Positions 44,571 to 56,359 of a DNA stretch of 64,000 nt are shown piece by piece. Both the position numbers and the translations under genes were made by a program. Within the stretch, counting starts at the first letter, position 1, and the number at the start of each line of letters is the position of its first letter. Below the pieces are notes generated by a model. That model was not told where the DNA came from, did not search any database, and saw nothing but the letters and a program-made list of their open reading frames with translations. The DNA is from Cryptomeria japonica (Eukaryota > Streptophyta > Pinopsida > Cupressales > Cupressaceae). Location: the NCBI RefSeq assembly GCF_030272615.1, contig NC_081411.1, positions 824,534,397 through 824,598,396 of the forward strand, written 5' to 3'.

Positions 44571-46814
44571 CTATTGCTCTGGTGATCTTTCTCCTTGAAT
44601 TTTTTCTTTAGATAGCTCAATCTGCTGAGTTATAAAGTTGTCCAATCTAGGACCAAGTTTATTTTTCAGCTCCCTTGCCTTCATTCTTATCCTTGCTTTT
44701 TTCTCTTCTAATTTCTCAATCTTTTCTTCAAAAACTGTCATTTCTTGATCAAAAACTGAGGTAAGTTCTGAAGATCCTATCATGTTGTCTTCTATATCAT
44801 CAATCTCTTTTTGTGTTTTCTTTATCTCTTCCTCAATGTCTTCTGTCAGGTTGTGAGGCTTGCATGCTTCCTTATACAATTCTTTATATTCCAAAATAGT
44901 GGAATTAAGTACCATTAATAAAGAATCAATGTGCTCAGTACAGTCCTTGATAGTCTTATCAAAGAATTCACTTTTCTCCTTGTTCACCCTTTCTTTAATA
45001 GTCTCTTCATTAATTTTATCTACAGTTAGAATATTTGAAGCAATGAATTTGGGCAATGTGTCCAATTTACCTAAAGATCCATCAATATAATATATCTTAC
45101 ATGCCGATGCAATCATTTTCAAAATAGGTAGAGTATCATCGATGGCCTTAAATGCTAAGGTGTTGCAATCTATGATCCTCTTTATGGAATCCAAAAGTAC
45201 ATCTGTTACATTTGTAGGTTTGTAATCCATGGTGGAAGTTCTAGGTGGAGTGTGAGGTTCTATAGTTGGTTTCTTCTCATCTCTGGATGTTTGCACATTA
45301 ACAACTTTAGCTAACTTGCTTCCATCATTGACCTTTTCATTATTCACTATTTCTTCCTTTTCCTCACTCTGTGTTTAAATTTTGTTTTCAACCTTACTGT
45401 CACCCTTACTTTCTACCTTGTTGACTATCGATTCAGCTATACTTTGTTCTTGTCCTTCTCTAGTTTCAGTTTGTGCTTCTATTTCTAATTCTACTGGTTT
45501 CTCATTGTTAAGATGAGTAGCATCTGGGATGGTATCTGTTTACTTAACTTCAGCTAGTATCTCAATATTTAGAGAGTCAATAGTGTTGACCAGTGGCTCA
45601 GAGATTTCAATATTTGTGGCTTCAGTTTGCTTTCCCTATATAGTTTCCTTAACCATGACAATGTTGAAGTCCTAAGTGTCCACATTCATGGTAAAAAGAA
45701 TGTTTGAATCCGGATTAGTATCATCTTGTGTCATTTCTTTTGCCTTGTCTTCCGATTGACTTTCAGTTTGTATCGATGTCTCTGCAGTTATTGGTGGGGT
45801 GTCCTGTGTCGGTGAAGGAAAGTTATCCTTGACCGTTATATCAAGTACAATACCAATTTTACCTTTACCTTAATCCTTCTAATATACCTTTGCAAAAGAC
45901 ATCCATTTTATATCTATCCTTTTCTTCTTTCTTCTCTCTTTGCACAAAAAATATCTCATTTGTCTATCGTTTCATCTACAATTTCCTTTACTCGGCCTGC
46001 CATAAGGCTAACCTGATGGTGACCACTCACAAAAAACCGTTCTATTTGCCTCTAAAATTAAGTCATCAATTTCCTGTTTGGAGTTAACAGGATGTACAAC
46101 AAGTAGAGCTTCTACTTTTAATTTCTTGTCTAATTCCATTACTGACATTCTTTTAGCTTCTAACCTCAAATACAAATCATTAGGCAGATCATCTACAACC
46201 TCAATAAGAACTTTCTTGTAGATATCAAGGTGCAAAATATTTTTTTCCTCTATGGTGTTTTTATTTGAATCCTTGAAAGAATGATAAATTTTATTCACAT
46301 TTCTAAGGTTACCTTCTTGTGTGATTTCATTGATCAACTCTTCTGGTGTAAGAGTATACGATGCTTTAGGTTCTGATTTCTTCTTTGGAGTTACCTTCTT
46401 CTTCGGACCACTAGGCTCTCTTATAGCCTATTGTTTCTTTCTTTGAGTTCTTGTATTCTTGGGAGATGGAGCAGGTTCTAGTGAAGGTTTCCTTTTCTTT
46501 CTTTCAACTCTTTTAAAGTCAGTTGCTTTATCACTTTCTATCTAAGAAGAAGTAACAACCAAGGAAATATGAGCTACCGGTGTCTACTCTAACTGACTTT
46601 ATTTCATACTAGCACTGCCAAGACTCATCAAACCTTCTGTAACATCTTTTATCATTTTAGAAGAATCTTTCATGAATTTGTCTCTTTTATTTCTCTGCTT
46701 CATCATGGCTACATCACTTTCAATTGTTTTAGCACTACCAAATATTTTCTCTAATGGTTCCGGTGGAGCATCTAGGAGTAGTTTTGCATATGAGTTCAAG
46801 ATGTAAGAGTCCAC
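44571..46814 (-). pseudogene. E1 ORF2, C-terminal two-thirds
   Basis: Continues ORF2 of E1 from 60083. Counting TSD TCCAC once, the frame joins as MGYEVD then SYILNSYAKLL, matching MGYETD-ETYAKALL in E3. In order it encodes a basic Lys/Arg/Pro linker (about 46360-46500) and a conserved segment with ELDKKLKVEALLVVHPVNS and EIDDLILEANR (46030-46150). A Glu/Thr/Ser-rich spacer with stops follows. The C-terminal helical region holds TNVTDVLLDSIKRII, ILKMIASACKI and KARIRMKARELKNKLGPRLD, ending SPEQ at 44571. Several stops and shifts are present. Function unknown; long helices suggest assembly or scaffolding. Confidence 0.7.
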
Positions 46815-47069
46815 TGTTGGCATTCTACACTCTTATGAGAATAGTTGGTGTTGTCATTAATGACAACCATCTAGAAACCTTTTGGCATTCATCTAGTAAG
46901 CTATCAGAAGTTACTGGCACCAGCAATAGACATCTACATACATCGGTAGACACTTCACTGACAGCGGCAACAATGCATACCGGCACCCCAGTCGATGGGG
47001 AATAAACTTTTTTTTATTATTTAAATGTAATTATCTTTTGTAAAAGCTGACATGGCATATTGTAAAAGA

Positions 47070-47071
<2 letters not shown>

Positions 47072-47117
<46 letters not shown>
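47072..47117. repeat. (AT)n microsatellite in E2 5' LTR
   Basis: About 23 AT units. The 3' LTR has only a short interrupted run at the same place (59542-59555), so the expansion followed insertion. Confidence 0.95.
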
Positions 47118-47120
<3 letters not shown>

Positions 47121-47588
47121 TCTTATAGGTCATTTTGTAGAAGAAAGTATGTATGGAAGTATGAAAATCATGTATAAGGTGATATAGGTGATAGCGAAGG
47201 TTTTGGTAATGGAATGAGCTTAAACCGGTACTGAACCTAGCATAGTTGATGCTATTTTGAAGTAGTACATTGTATTGGATTTTATAATCTACTTTTGTAG
47301 TCAGTGTGACTCTTATTGAGCAGTGTGCTCTAGGTAGTTGGCCTTCCTACATGTGCATGCCCCTCATTGTAAGTAATGTTTATTCATTGGCTAATGAGTG
47401 AATATTGTGGGTCACAAATCCCACCAAGGTTTCTCCCACACTGGGTTTCCTCATTAAATATCTTGTGTTATGGTGTGTTCTCTGTGTTGTCTCTGTTAAT
47501 CTTATTTGCTACATTAATTGTTATTTACCAGTACATTGTTTTGGGATGAAAAGTTTTTAATAAGGTTAAATATTCTGCTAATCGGTTA

Positions 47589-47623
47589 GATACTGATTCA
47601 CCCCCCCCCCCACTCTCAGTATC
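47589..47623 (+). promoter_or_regulatory. LTR-end hairpin with C-rich loop (E2 5' LTR)
   Basis: GATACTGA (47589-47596) and TCAGTATC (47616-47623) form a perfect 8-bp stem around a 19-nt loop of the form TTCA-C11-ACTC. It lies 25 nt before the LTR end and 28 nt before the primer site. Equivalent stems with other bases occur in L, M, E0, E1 and E3. A regulatory RNA role is an inference. Confidence 0.6.
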
Positions 47624-47650
47624 TTTGGGACTATAAATAATCCTAAAAAT

Positions 47651-47662
47651 TGGTATCAGAGC
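47651..47662 (+). other. E2 primer-binding site (initiator Met tRNA)
   Basis: TGGTATCAGAGC lies two bases after the LTR end. Confidence 0.9.
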
Positions 47663-47719
47663 CTAGTCCTCTATTTTCAAAAGCCTAATAGCTTGAGGAA
47701 GATTCTGACACCGGTATAG

Positions 47720-48793
47720 ATGGAGAACTTAAGAAAACAATTGGAAGGAGTTCTTGTAGATTATGATGCAGAGAAGTTGAAGAATATCAAACTTGAAGAT
47801 GACCTGAGGACTACACATGAATTCATTCAAGGACTTCAAGAGAATCTTACTATAGCTCAAAATAAAATAAAAGAACTTCATGAGAAGATGCAGAGTGATA
47901 ATGATGAAAAGGAAACTCTTAATGAACTTGTGGTCAAGTTGAGACAAGAAAATAGTACTATGAAGAATGAAATGCAAGATATGACTATGAGGTTTTGTAA
48001 AGACATTGAAGACAAAAAGAAGAATGAAGATGACTTTGCAAGGAGACTCAATGATGCTGGAAATAAAAATGTAAGACTCAATCATGAAAATGATATGTTG
48101 AAGACAGATTTGATTCACATGCAACATGATAAAACTAAACTTATGAGACAAAAGGGAATTCTGGAAAATGAGTTGGCTACTAAAAATCAACACAAAGACA
48201 AATTCAAGAAAAGTTCAGAGGAACTCGATGATATGCTAAAAAGTCATAAACCAAATGGAGATACTAATGAGCTTTGATTTGAAGTTGGTGAAAGTTCTGG
48301 TACTGCAAACAATCATGATCACAGTAAACCGATAAGACAGCCTAATCCTTACAAGTTTAATGGCAAATGTTTCAATTGCAACAAATATGGTCATAAAGAA
48401 AATCAATGTAGATTTAGAAACAATCATAACATTAATGTACCCACCGGTCAATGTTCCAAATGCAACAAAGTTGGTCATAATTCAGAAAACTGGAGACTGA
48501 ATGTGAAATGTTATGTTTGTGGGAGATATGGACACTTATCTAATCAATGCAAAACACAAACCGGCATAGGATATGGAAAAGTTATTCAAAGGAACAATGT
48601 GACTTGTTATGCTTGTAACAAGATTGGACATATTACAAAATTCTATAGAAGTAAGACTTCACCGAAAAATAATAAAGGATCCAGTTTGAAAGGCCAAGGA
48701 AAGGTAGATGAGGTAAAGCAAGAATTTTCAAAGCAATGGATTAGGAAGACAGATCATAATGTTGATGAGACTATTTCTTCACCAGTAGAATAG
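47720..48793 (+). pseudogene. E2 ORF1: coiled coil plus four CCHC zinc knuckles
   Basis: 357 codons from ATG 47720, in one frame apart from a TGA at 48275-48277 (E3 has Gly, GGA, at the matching place). Residues 1-170 are a heptad-rich coiled coil (MENLRKQLEGVLVDYDAEKL; LRQENSTMKNEMQDMTMRF). Then come four knuckles: CFNCNKYGHKENQC, CSKCNKVGHNSENW (last Cys lost), CYVCGRYGHLSNQC, and CYACNKIGHITKFY (last Cys lost). A short tail with KQEFSKQWIRK ends at a TAG. Likely role by analogy: self-assembly through the coiled coil and binding of element RNA by the knuckles. It is close to ORF1 of E3 and E1. Confidence 0.8.
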
Positions 48794-49135
48794 AGTAACC
48801 CTCCACCGGAAGGAGATTCTTCATCCAACTATGAAGTAACCCTTTGGGGGTATTGTAGCAAATTGAATATCATATAGATTACCCTCGGTCGATGGTTAGA
48901 AGATAGATTTCTTCCTTACCGACAGATGTGTTAAGTTTTCACTTAACTGACGAGCATTTAATGTAGTTGTTGAGAGAAAAGTCATTATAAATCATCGGAT
49001 TTCCCTCATTTTTGATTCCCTGAGCATTCAAATCAACAAAGAGCATGAAAAAGGAGCTAAGGCATTCAAGGCAAAGGTGTGAAGTGATTTATTTCAATCA
49101 TTCAGATATTTTCAGGCAGCTAAAGGTATTTTTCA
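48794..49135 (+). promoter_or_regulatory. E2 inter-ORF leader with TATA-like box
   Basis: 342 bp without coding support. TATAAAT at 48986-48992 lies 144 bp before the ORF2 start. A GAGCATTCAAA segment (about 49022) follows, and AAAGGTATTTTT comes just before the ATG. E1 and E3 show a TATA-like box and similar words at matching places. This suggests ORF2 has its own transcript. Confidence 0.45.
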
Positions 49136-50456
49136 ATGGCTTCTTCTTTTGCTCCCAAATTTATTTTGAGCCCTACTATCATGGAAAATTTAAAATGCCC
49201 TAGGCGCATGTTTAAGATAATTCCTAAAGAAGCTAAGAAAGATGACTCCATAGGTGCTTTTTCAAAAATTCCTAAAGGTGTAGCTTATGTTGAAGACCCT
49301 AGGATTTATATTCATTGCAACATTGAAGAATTAGATTCTGAGGAATTGTTGAAAATATTTAGAACAGTAATTTTTGATGAAAATGGCACTGTTAACCTGA
49401 ACACAATATTTTGGAGACTTTAGGTTTTGTTGAGATATTGAATATCCCTGAATTTCTAGAAGAAGTAGTGATATTTGTCCTAAGTAGAGCACATGAAGAA
49501 TTTCTATGGTTGGATTAACCCGGCAAGCAATTATGGCAGTAACTGGTTTACCCTCAAATGGTAGCAGACCAGACAAAACAAAGAAAGTTCCTAACAACAA
49601 ATTAATGACCCTAAGTGGAGCAACATCAGATAGTAGATTACTAAGAGTGAATGACATCAAAGACATCAATGTGAGATTCATAAGTATGATACTTGGTTAC
49701 AAGACTACACATGCAAACAGACTCATTTCAGTTTCTAGTCTTTGCATTATTAGTGCTTATGAAATGGTCAAGAACAATGCAATGATTGATGTGTGTGAAT
49801 GGCTGAAAGATGAACTCATTGATAATCTACCAGATTAAAGGAGATAAGAAAGGGACATTTCGCTTTGGTAATCTTTTAGTATGCTTAATGTTGTATTTCA
49901 CTAAGGAAATTCCCGGTATAGGATAGAAAGACTTTGGATATGACATATCGGTAGGAAAACAATTACAAGAAGCTTTTACCAGCATGGGAACTACAAAGGA
50001 CAACAACATAATTGAATACTTTAAAGCTTTTCAAGCTAAAATGAAAACCAAAGAAAGACTACCACAGAGTGTAGTGGACAAATATAACAAAGACATTAGT
50101 TTTGTAATAAAAAAGGATGAGACATGGATGGAAGTTGTACTTCCTAGGACTGTATGGGTAACTGAAATAGGCTATGAGGTAGATCTCAACATTATTGAGA
50201 CATATGCAAAAGCTTTGTTAGATGCACCAAGAGAACCAACAGAACAAGTTTTTGGTAGTGCTAAAACTATTGAGAGTGGTGTGAAAATAATAAACCAAAG
50301 GAAGAAAAGAGAAGAGTATATTAGGGATGCATCAAAGATGGTACAGGAAATCAAAGAAAATGTTATGAACTTTACTGGGATAATGGCTAGTGAGCTAGAA
50401 TGACTGCAACTAGAGGCACGCATTTCACCGATTGGCACATCTTCTGACAGTGGGAT
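49136..50456 (+). pseudogene. E2 ORF2, N-terminal part (split by E3)
   Basis: Starts at ATG 49136 (MASSFAPKFILSP). The order is PRRMFKIIPKEAKKDD, then VEDPRIYIHCNIEEL, then after a frameshift the most conserved block: VNDIKDINVRFISMILGYK and IDVCEWLKDELIDNL (49650-49830). Another shift leads to FGYDISVGKQ-type and RTVWVTEIGYEVDLNI (50150-50180) and VFGSAKTIES (50250-50276). It ends at GTSSDSG where E3 inserted. Reading continues in frame at 57098 once the GGGAT/AGGAT duplication is counted once. Protein family unknown to me. Confidence 0.75.
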
Positions 50457-51338
50457 TGTTAGGGTTCTCACAGATACTAAGAGGGGGGGGTGAATCAGTA
50501 TCTGACCGGTAATGAAATTTTCTTAATACAAAACATGCAGAATATAAAGTAACAGTATACCGGTATGCAAGAATTAATGTAATAACAGAATCAAAAGCGT
50601 CCACATGACAAGAACACCATAACACAAGATGTTTAACAAGGAAACCCGGTGTGGGAAAAACCTCGGTTGGATTTGTGACCCACAATATTCACTTACTGGC
50701 CAATAAGAGAATATTACTTACAATAGGGGCATGCACATGCAGGAAGGCCAACTACCTAGAGCACACTGCTCAATAAGAATTCACACTAACTTACAATGAG
50801 GATTATAAAAATCCAATATTCTGTACTTCTTTACAATAGCATCTTCAATGCTAGATTCAGTACCAGTTCTTGCTCTGTTCTTTACATATGCCCTTGACCT
50901 ATAATTCGCACATTAGGTCTACCTAATAATTTACTTTATGCTCACTATACATATCTTACAAATATCTACAATGATCTCTTTTATATACAAGAGTCATTTT
51001 ACAATTTGCCAAGTCGGCTTACAATAATAAACAAAATATTACATATCAAAAATCCTGTCGGCCTCTGTGCCGGTATACTTCATTTCTTCTATGCCGGTGT
51101 ACATCTTTTCTTCTGTGCTAGTGTCAGTGTAGATTGTTATTGCTGATGCCAATGCACTATCTTGCTTGAATAATGCTTTGCCGGTAGAATGTCTTGCCAG
51201 TGCCATAGGATTGCAAGGTTGCCTATGTAATTCTTTGCCGGTATAATGTCTTGATGGTGCCATAGGATTGCAAGGTTGCCATCAATGACAAACCTTCAAT
51301 CACACACAATGTCTCATTGGAGTGTCCATATGCCAACA
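50457..51338 (-). repeat. E3 3' LTR
   Basis: 882 bp. The plus strand starts TGTTAGGGTT and ends TATGCCAACA. The hairpin is at 50473-50502 (GATACTAA with TCAGTATC). About two copies of a 57-bp unit lie at about 51175-51284. Confidence 0.9.
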
Positions 51339-51505
51339 ATCTCCCCCTTTGGCATTGATGGCAACAGTCATGAGAAATTTCAAAAAGATATCCAAAAATG
51401 TGTAGACCAAAAATGTTACCAAAAATGTTTACCAAAAGTGTGAGAGCTCCCCCTGAGCATATGATCCCTGTGTTTTGAATTTTCTCATCCTACTACTCCC
51501 CCTTT
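51339..51505 (-). other. E3 paired polypurine tracts
   Basis: On the plus strand, CTCCCCCTTT abuts the LTR (51341-51350) and recurs at 51496-51505, about 155 bp away. Both are followed by GGCAT(T/C)(G/A)ATG words. Confidence 0.75.
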
Positions 51506-51556
51506 GGCATCAATGACAAAGGTTAGTAGAGTTTGTAGTTGTACCAGTCCATAACC

Positions 51557-54500
51557 TCAACCTTGTAGTTGGGTAGTTATTATCTGAAGAAGATCTCCCA
51601 AAATTAAGTTTATATCATCCATAAACTTCTTACTGTCTTTTATTGCTATCTCAGTTCTTTTTGCTGTACCGATGAGATACTGCAAATGCTCTGCCGATGT
51701 TTTGCTTCCCTGTGTTAATGCCTCTAAAATTTCCTTCCATAGAGATGCTAAATAGTCCAATCTTGGACTTAGTTTAGATCTCAAAAGTTTTGCCTTGTTT
51801 ATTATTTTCTCATTCTCTCTTTCCAATTTGAGGAATTCTTCCTCAAAATTTGCTATCTTCTCTTCAAAAACAGATAATGAATCAGGTGAGTTGACGAAAT
51901 TGTCTGCAAGTTTATTTATCTCATCCTGTGCCTTGCTTATTTTCTTGTCAATATCTACAGTCAAAAAATTTGTTTTACATGTATCTTTATACAGGTTTTT
52001 GTATTCTTTTAACAAATTACACAGTTCTGGTAGAAGTGTGTCAAACTCTCTGTTACACTTCTTTACTCCTTCCTCAAATAATTTCTATTTCTCCTTTTCT
52101 ATAATTTCCTTTACAGATTCTACCTTTATTTGCTCAAAATTTTAAGAAATATATTTACAAAGTGTATCCAACTGTCCTAAAGAATCTTTATTGTCTATAT
52201 TACAATTAGAAGCTATTGATTTCAAAAATGGGATTGAATCATCTATTGCTTTGTAAGCTTGTGAGCTATAATCAGTTATTTTCTTGATAGATTCAAGTAA
52301 TACCTCAGTCACATTTGTTGACTTTGATGGTGACCCAACAAACTGAGTACTGATGGAAGTGACCATGCTTGTATTGACCTCTAGCAGGTCAGTTTGTGTC
52401 TGCATTTCCTTAAGCACTGGTTTTCCTGCTTCATTTCTTATCGGTGGCATCTGTTTTGGAGCCTTTAGCTCTGTCAATTTCTCTGTTTGTGTTTCAGATT
52501 CCACCTTTTTCCCTGTATCCGCTGCCGGTTGTTCTGTATTTCCTATTACCAGAGGCTCTCTTTGGCTATATCTGATTTATATGTTGTATCTTTATCTACC
52601 ACTATGTTGATCTTCCGAGTATCAACATTCACAGTATATAGGACTTCAGGATTAGGATTATTATCCTCTGTATCCATGCTCTCAGCTGCTGGTTGATCTT
52701 CTGTAGTTATTGATTTTACTGGTGGAGTATTTAAAGGAGGTGGGGGTAAGTTGTCTCTAATCTTGATATTTGGTGGTCCACCAACTTTACCTTTCCCTTT
52801 GTCCTTCTGATATACCTTAATGGGCTTGGGATTCCTATATTCTTCTTGTTTTTCTTTTTCAACCAAGAATATATCCCAACCATCTTCTATTTCCTCTAAA
52901 ACCTCGATAACTCTACCTGCCATCAGTGAAATTTGTCAGTGTGCAGTAGAGAATACTGACCAGTTTGCTTGAGCAATTAGGTCATCAATTTCTTTAGGTG
53001 AGTTTACCAGATATACTGCAAGTAGTTTTTCTATTTTAATTTTCTTATCCAATTCAATTATTCCTTGCCTTCTGGCCTCAAGTCTTTTGTGTAGTTCATC
53101 ACGAATTTCATTTAAGATTTGCATCAAAAACTTTTTATACATGTCCATGTGTAATATTACACTCTCCTCAACTTGCCCTTTCTCATCATCCGATAGGGTG
53201 TCATAAATTTTCCCTATGTTCTTCAATTTTCCTTCCTCTGTGATCTCATTTAACAAAATTTCTAGAGGTGCCAAGTCAGTTGTTGTCTTTTTCTTTTTCT
53301 TAGGGGTCAACTTCTTTTTAGGTGTGACCTTTCTGATCGGAGATCTCACAGCTTGTTGCTTTTGCCTTGTCCTTCTAGGTGAAGGAGTGGTTGTCGGTGA
53401 GGGGTCTCTTTTCCTAACAACTCTTTTGAAAGTTTCTAGCATATCTCCTTCTGAGGAAGTACCTACCGGTGATAGATGAGCTTCAGGTTGTTGAGCTGCC
53501 AACTCATCTTCAGTTATGTCAGTTTTCTTTAATACATCTTCCTTTGTGGCTTTTGCTTGTCTGGATCCTTTTCTCACAAATGCCTCAACCTTTTTCACTC
53601 TTTTCTTTGACTGAATTTGGCTTTCTATGGTCTCAGCACTACCAAATACTTCTTCTTTTGGTTCCCTAGGTGCTTCCAGAAGTGCTTTGGCATAAGTTTC
53701 AATGATATGATCATCGGTCTCATAACCCATCTCTGTTACCCAAATTGTTCTTGGGATGATTGCTTCCATCCAGATCTCATCCCTTTTGATTACAAAACAT
53801 ATATCATCCTTGTATTTGTTGACAATTTCCTGTGATAGTCTGATTCTTTTATTCATTCTAACCTTTAGTGCCTGAAAATACTCATTGATATTCTTTTCCT
53901 TGTTTTCACCCATGTTGTTGAATAAGTCTGATAATTGTTTTCCTACCGGTATGTCATATCCAAAATATTTGTTGCCTATACCAGGAACCTGTTTTGTTAT
54001 GTGTAGCATTAAGAATACAAGTAAATTTCCAAATCTAAAAGTTCATTTCTTATCTTTCTTGATTTTGGCTAAGTTATCAATCAACTCATCTTTTAACCAT
54101 TCACATACATCAATTTTCACATTTTCTTTTACCATATCATGAGCACTCTTAATGCATAAACTGGAAACTGAGTTGAGTCTATTTGCATGAGTTGCTTTGT
54201 ACCCTAAAATCATGCTAACAAATCTAACATTTATATCGGTCACATCATTAACCCTTAGAGACCTTCTGTCTAATGTTGCACCAGTTAAGTTCATTACTAG
54301 GTCATTGGAGACCTTCTTAGTCTTGTAGGGTCTGTTACCGGTGGAAGATAACCTTGTTACTACTTTCACAGCTTCCTTTGTAATTTTGTGAACTGAATCA
54401 AGCCAAAAGAATGAACCATGTACCCTGCTTAAAACTATCCTAATCACTTCCTTGGGAAATTCAGGAATGTAGAGGATTTCAGTGAATCCTAGGGTTTCAA

Positions 54501-54777
54501 CAACTTTATGTTTAGGTTTTACATTTATGGAATTGTCACATATAACAGTCTTATACATGTTTTTAATTTCTTCATCTCCTAATTCCTCTATGTTGCAATG
54601 AATATACATTATAGGGTCTTCTGCATAAACAACACCTTTTGGAATTTGGGAAAAAGCACCTGTATTGTCATCTTTCTTAGCTACCTCAGGAACTAGCTAA
54701 AATATGGGCCTAGGACATTTTATAACCTCGACTACTATAGGGTTTGCTATGAATTTAGGTGTAGAGGAGGATGCCAT
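51557..54777 (-). pseudogene. E3 ORF2: about 1,070-residue protein of unknown family
   Basis: Start ATG 54775-54777 (MASSSTPKFIANPIVV). The order is AEDPIMYIHCNIEELGDE (about 54590-54650); a block with VNDVTDINVRFVSMILGYK and VCEWLKDELIDNLAKIK (54060-54250); FGYDIPVGKQL (about 53950); EEVFGSAETIES (about 53640). A Lys/Arg/Pro-rich linker follows (TPKKKLTPKKKKKTTT, about 53290). Next is a helical block ending EIDDLIAQANWSVF (about 52960), then KDKGKGKVGGPPNIKIRDNL (about 52780). The C-terminal long-helix region has TNVTEVLLESIKKI and KLSPRLDYLASL and ends QLQG at 51557. In-frame stops (for example near 54030, 52935, 52142) and one frameshift between 52504 and 52546 make it a pseudogene. No catalytic motif is seen. 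The VND/CEWLKDEL block has a loose likeness to the putative plant transposon protein domain of Athila-type elements; this is weak. Confidence 0.75.
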
Positions 54778-55082
54778 GATGATAAATACCTTTTTCTACC
54801 TTTGGATGGATTGATTGTTGAAATGCTTTGCCTCTTTGCTCAGAATGCCTTAGCTCAGAAATCTTCGCGCTCTCTGAAAGTTTGAATGCTCGATGAAGTG
54901 AAATGGAGCCAAAACCTTATTTTATAAAGTCTTTTCTGCTACCTACCACATTAATTGCTTGTTGATAATGTATTAGCTTAACTTTAATTGCTAGTAATGA
55001 GTGATTTTCAACTTCTTTTCTCTAACCGAGGGAATAATAGCACATGTGTCATTAGATTTCCAAACCCTCAAGATAATTTACT
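54778..55082 (-). promoter_or_regulatory. E3 inter-ORF leader with TATA-like box
   Basis: 305 bp. The minus strand carries TATAAAATA (54918-54926), then TTCACTTCATCGAGCATTCAA (54880-54900), then AAAAAGGTATTTATC just before the ORF2 ATG. The order matches E1 and E2. Inferred ORF2 promoter and leader. Confidence 0.5.
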
Positions 55083-56288
55083 TCAATTTGATGAAGAACT
55101 TCCTGCCGGTGGAGCACTGCTCTGTCCTGCCGGTGGAGCACTGCTCTGTCCTGCCGGTGGAGCACTGCTCTGTCCTGCCGGTGGAGCATCACATTGTCCT
55201 GCCGGTGGAGAATTTGTTGGTTCTACGAGTGGAGGAGTATTCCCAATATTTAGATCACCTTTTCTAATCCATTGCTTTGAGAATTCTTGCTTAACCTCTT
55301 CAACCTTTTCTTTACATTTCAAGCTAGTACTTTTGTTGTTTACTGGTGTACCTTTACTTCTACAAAATTTAGCAATATGACCAATTTTGTTACATGCATA
55401 ACAAGTTACATTATTTTTCTGAATAGCTTTCCCATAACCTATGTCGGTTTGTGTTCTGCATTGATTTGATAAATGTCCAAATCTTCCACAAACATAACAT
55501 CTTACATTTAGTCTGCAGTTTTCATAGTTATGACCAATTTTGTTGCATTTGGAGCATTGATCGGTGGGAGGATTGATATTCTGATAATTCCTAGATCTAC
55601 ATTTGTTTGCCCTATGACCATATTTATTACAGTTAAAGCATTTTCCGTTGAATTTGTAAGTATTAGGAGGTCTTACCAGTTTGTTGTGATCCTGAGTATT
55701 TGCAATACCGGAGCTTTCTCCAACTTCAAATCCAATTCCAGAAGTGTCACCTTTGGGTTTTTGATTCTTCAATAAGGTACCAAGTTCTTTTGAGCTTTTC
55801 TTGAATTTTTCTTTGTGTTGATTTGCAGTTTCCAATTCCCTTTCCAAGATGTCTTTTTGTCTTATTAGTTCATTTGAGTCATTCTGAGTATGCATCAGAT
55901 CTGTCTTCAACTTGTCATTTTCATAGCTAAGTCTTGTGTTCTCATTTGCTACATCACTTATTATTCTGGTCAATTCTTCTTCATTCTTCTTTCTATCCTT
56001 AATCTCTTTGCAAAATCTCATAGTCATATCCTACATTTCATTTTTTGTTGTCATGATCTCTTGTTTCAATTTGCTTATCATATCATTAAGTGATTCCTTT
56101 TCATCATTCTCATTTTGCAATTTTTCACAAAGTTCTCTTCTCTTATTTCTTGTAACAGTAAGATTTTCTTGAAGTGCCTGAATGATATCCTAAGCTGCTT
56201 TTAAATCATCTTCTAATTCGATATTTTTCAACTTCTCTGCATCATAGTCAGTAAGAGCTCCTTCAAGTTGCTTCATCAGATTTTCCAT
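55083..56288 (-). pseudogene. E3 ORF1: coiled coil, four intact CCHC zinc knuckles, PPAGQ repeats
   Basis: About 400 codons from ATG 56286-56288 (MENLMKQLEGALTDYDAEKL), with in-frame stops near 56192 and 56030. The first 190 residues are a coiled coil. All four knuckles are intact: CFNCNKYGHRANKC, CSKCNKIGHNYENC, CYVCGRFGHLSNQC, CYACNKIGHIAKFC (55340-55660). A KQEFSKQWIRK segment follows, then five eight-residue PPAGQSSA-type repeats and SSSSN at the end. E1 and E2 have one short PxxG segment at the same place, so the array grew in this lineage. Proposed role: assembly and RNA binding, replacing a normal Gag. Confidence 0.8.
55102..55221 (-). repeat. 24-bp coding minisatellite in E3 ORF1
   Basis: Five exact-length units starting CCTGCCGGTGGAG (plus strand) at 55102, 55126, 55150, 55174 and 55198. 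The first three are identical. They encode the PPAGQSSA repeats. Confidence 0.9.
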
Positions 56289-56346
56289 CTTTACCGGTGT
56301 CAAGATCTTCCTCAAGCTGTTAGGCTTCTGAAAATAGAGGACCAGG

Positions 56347-56357
56347 CTCTGATACCA
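56347..56357 (-). other. E3 primer-binding site (initiator Met tRNA)
   Basis: The minus strand reads TGGTATCAGAG two bases after the LTR end CCTAACA. Confidence 0.9.
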
Positions 56358-56359
56358 AT

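Larger units (their letters stand above)
46815..47648 (+). repeat. E2 5' LTR
   Basis: 834 bp, starting TGTTGGCATT and ending CCTAAAA (family CCTAACA, one change). It contains an AT microsatellite (47072-47117) and the LTR-end hairpin (47589-47623). Confidence 0.9.

Noticed and set aside
47729-48193. A 154-codon minus-strand frame opposite E2 ORF1
   Set aside because: It is antisense to the coiled coil; Phe/Leu/Ile/Ser-rich as expected from the complement of Lys/Glu codons.
51557-54777. A host coiled-coil or myosin-like gene
   Set aside because: The ORF is bounded by LTRs, primer site and polypurine tracts with a target duplication, and recurs in E1, E2 and L. It belongs to the elements.
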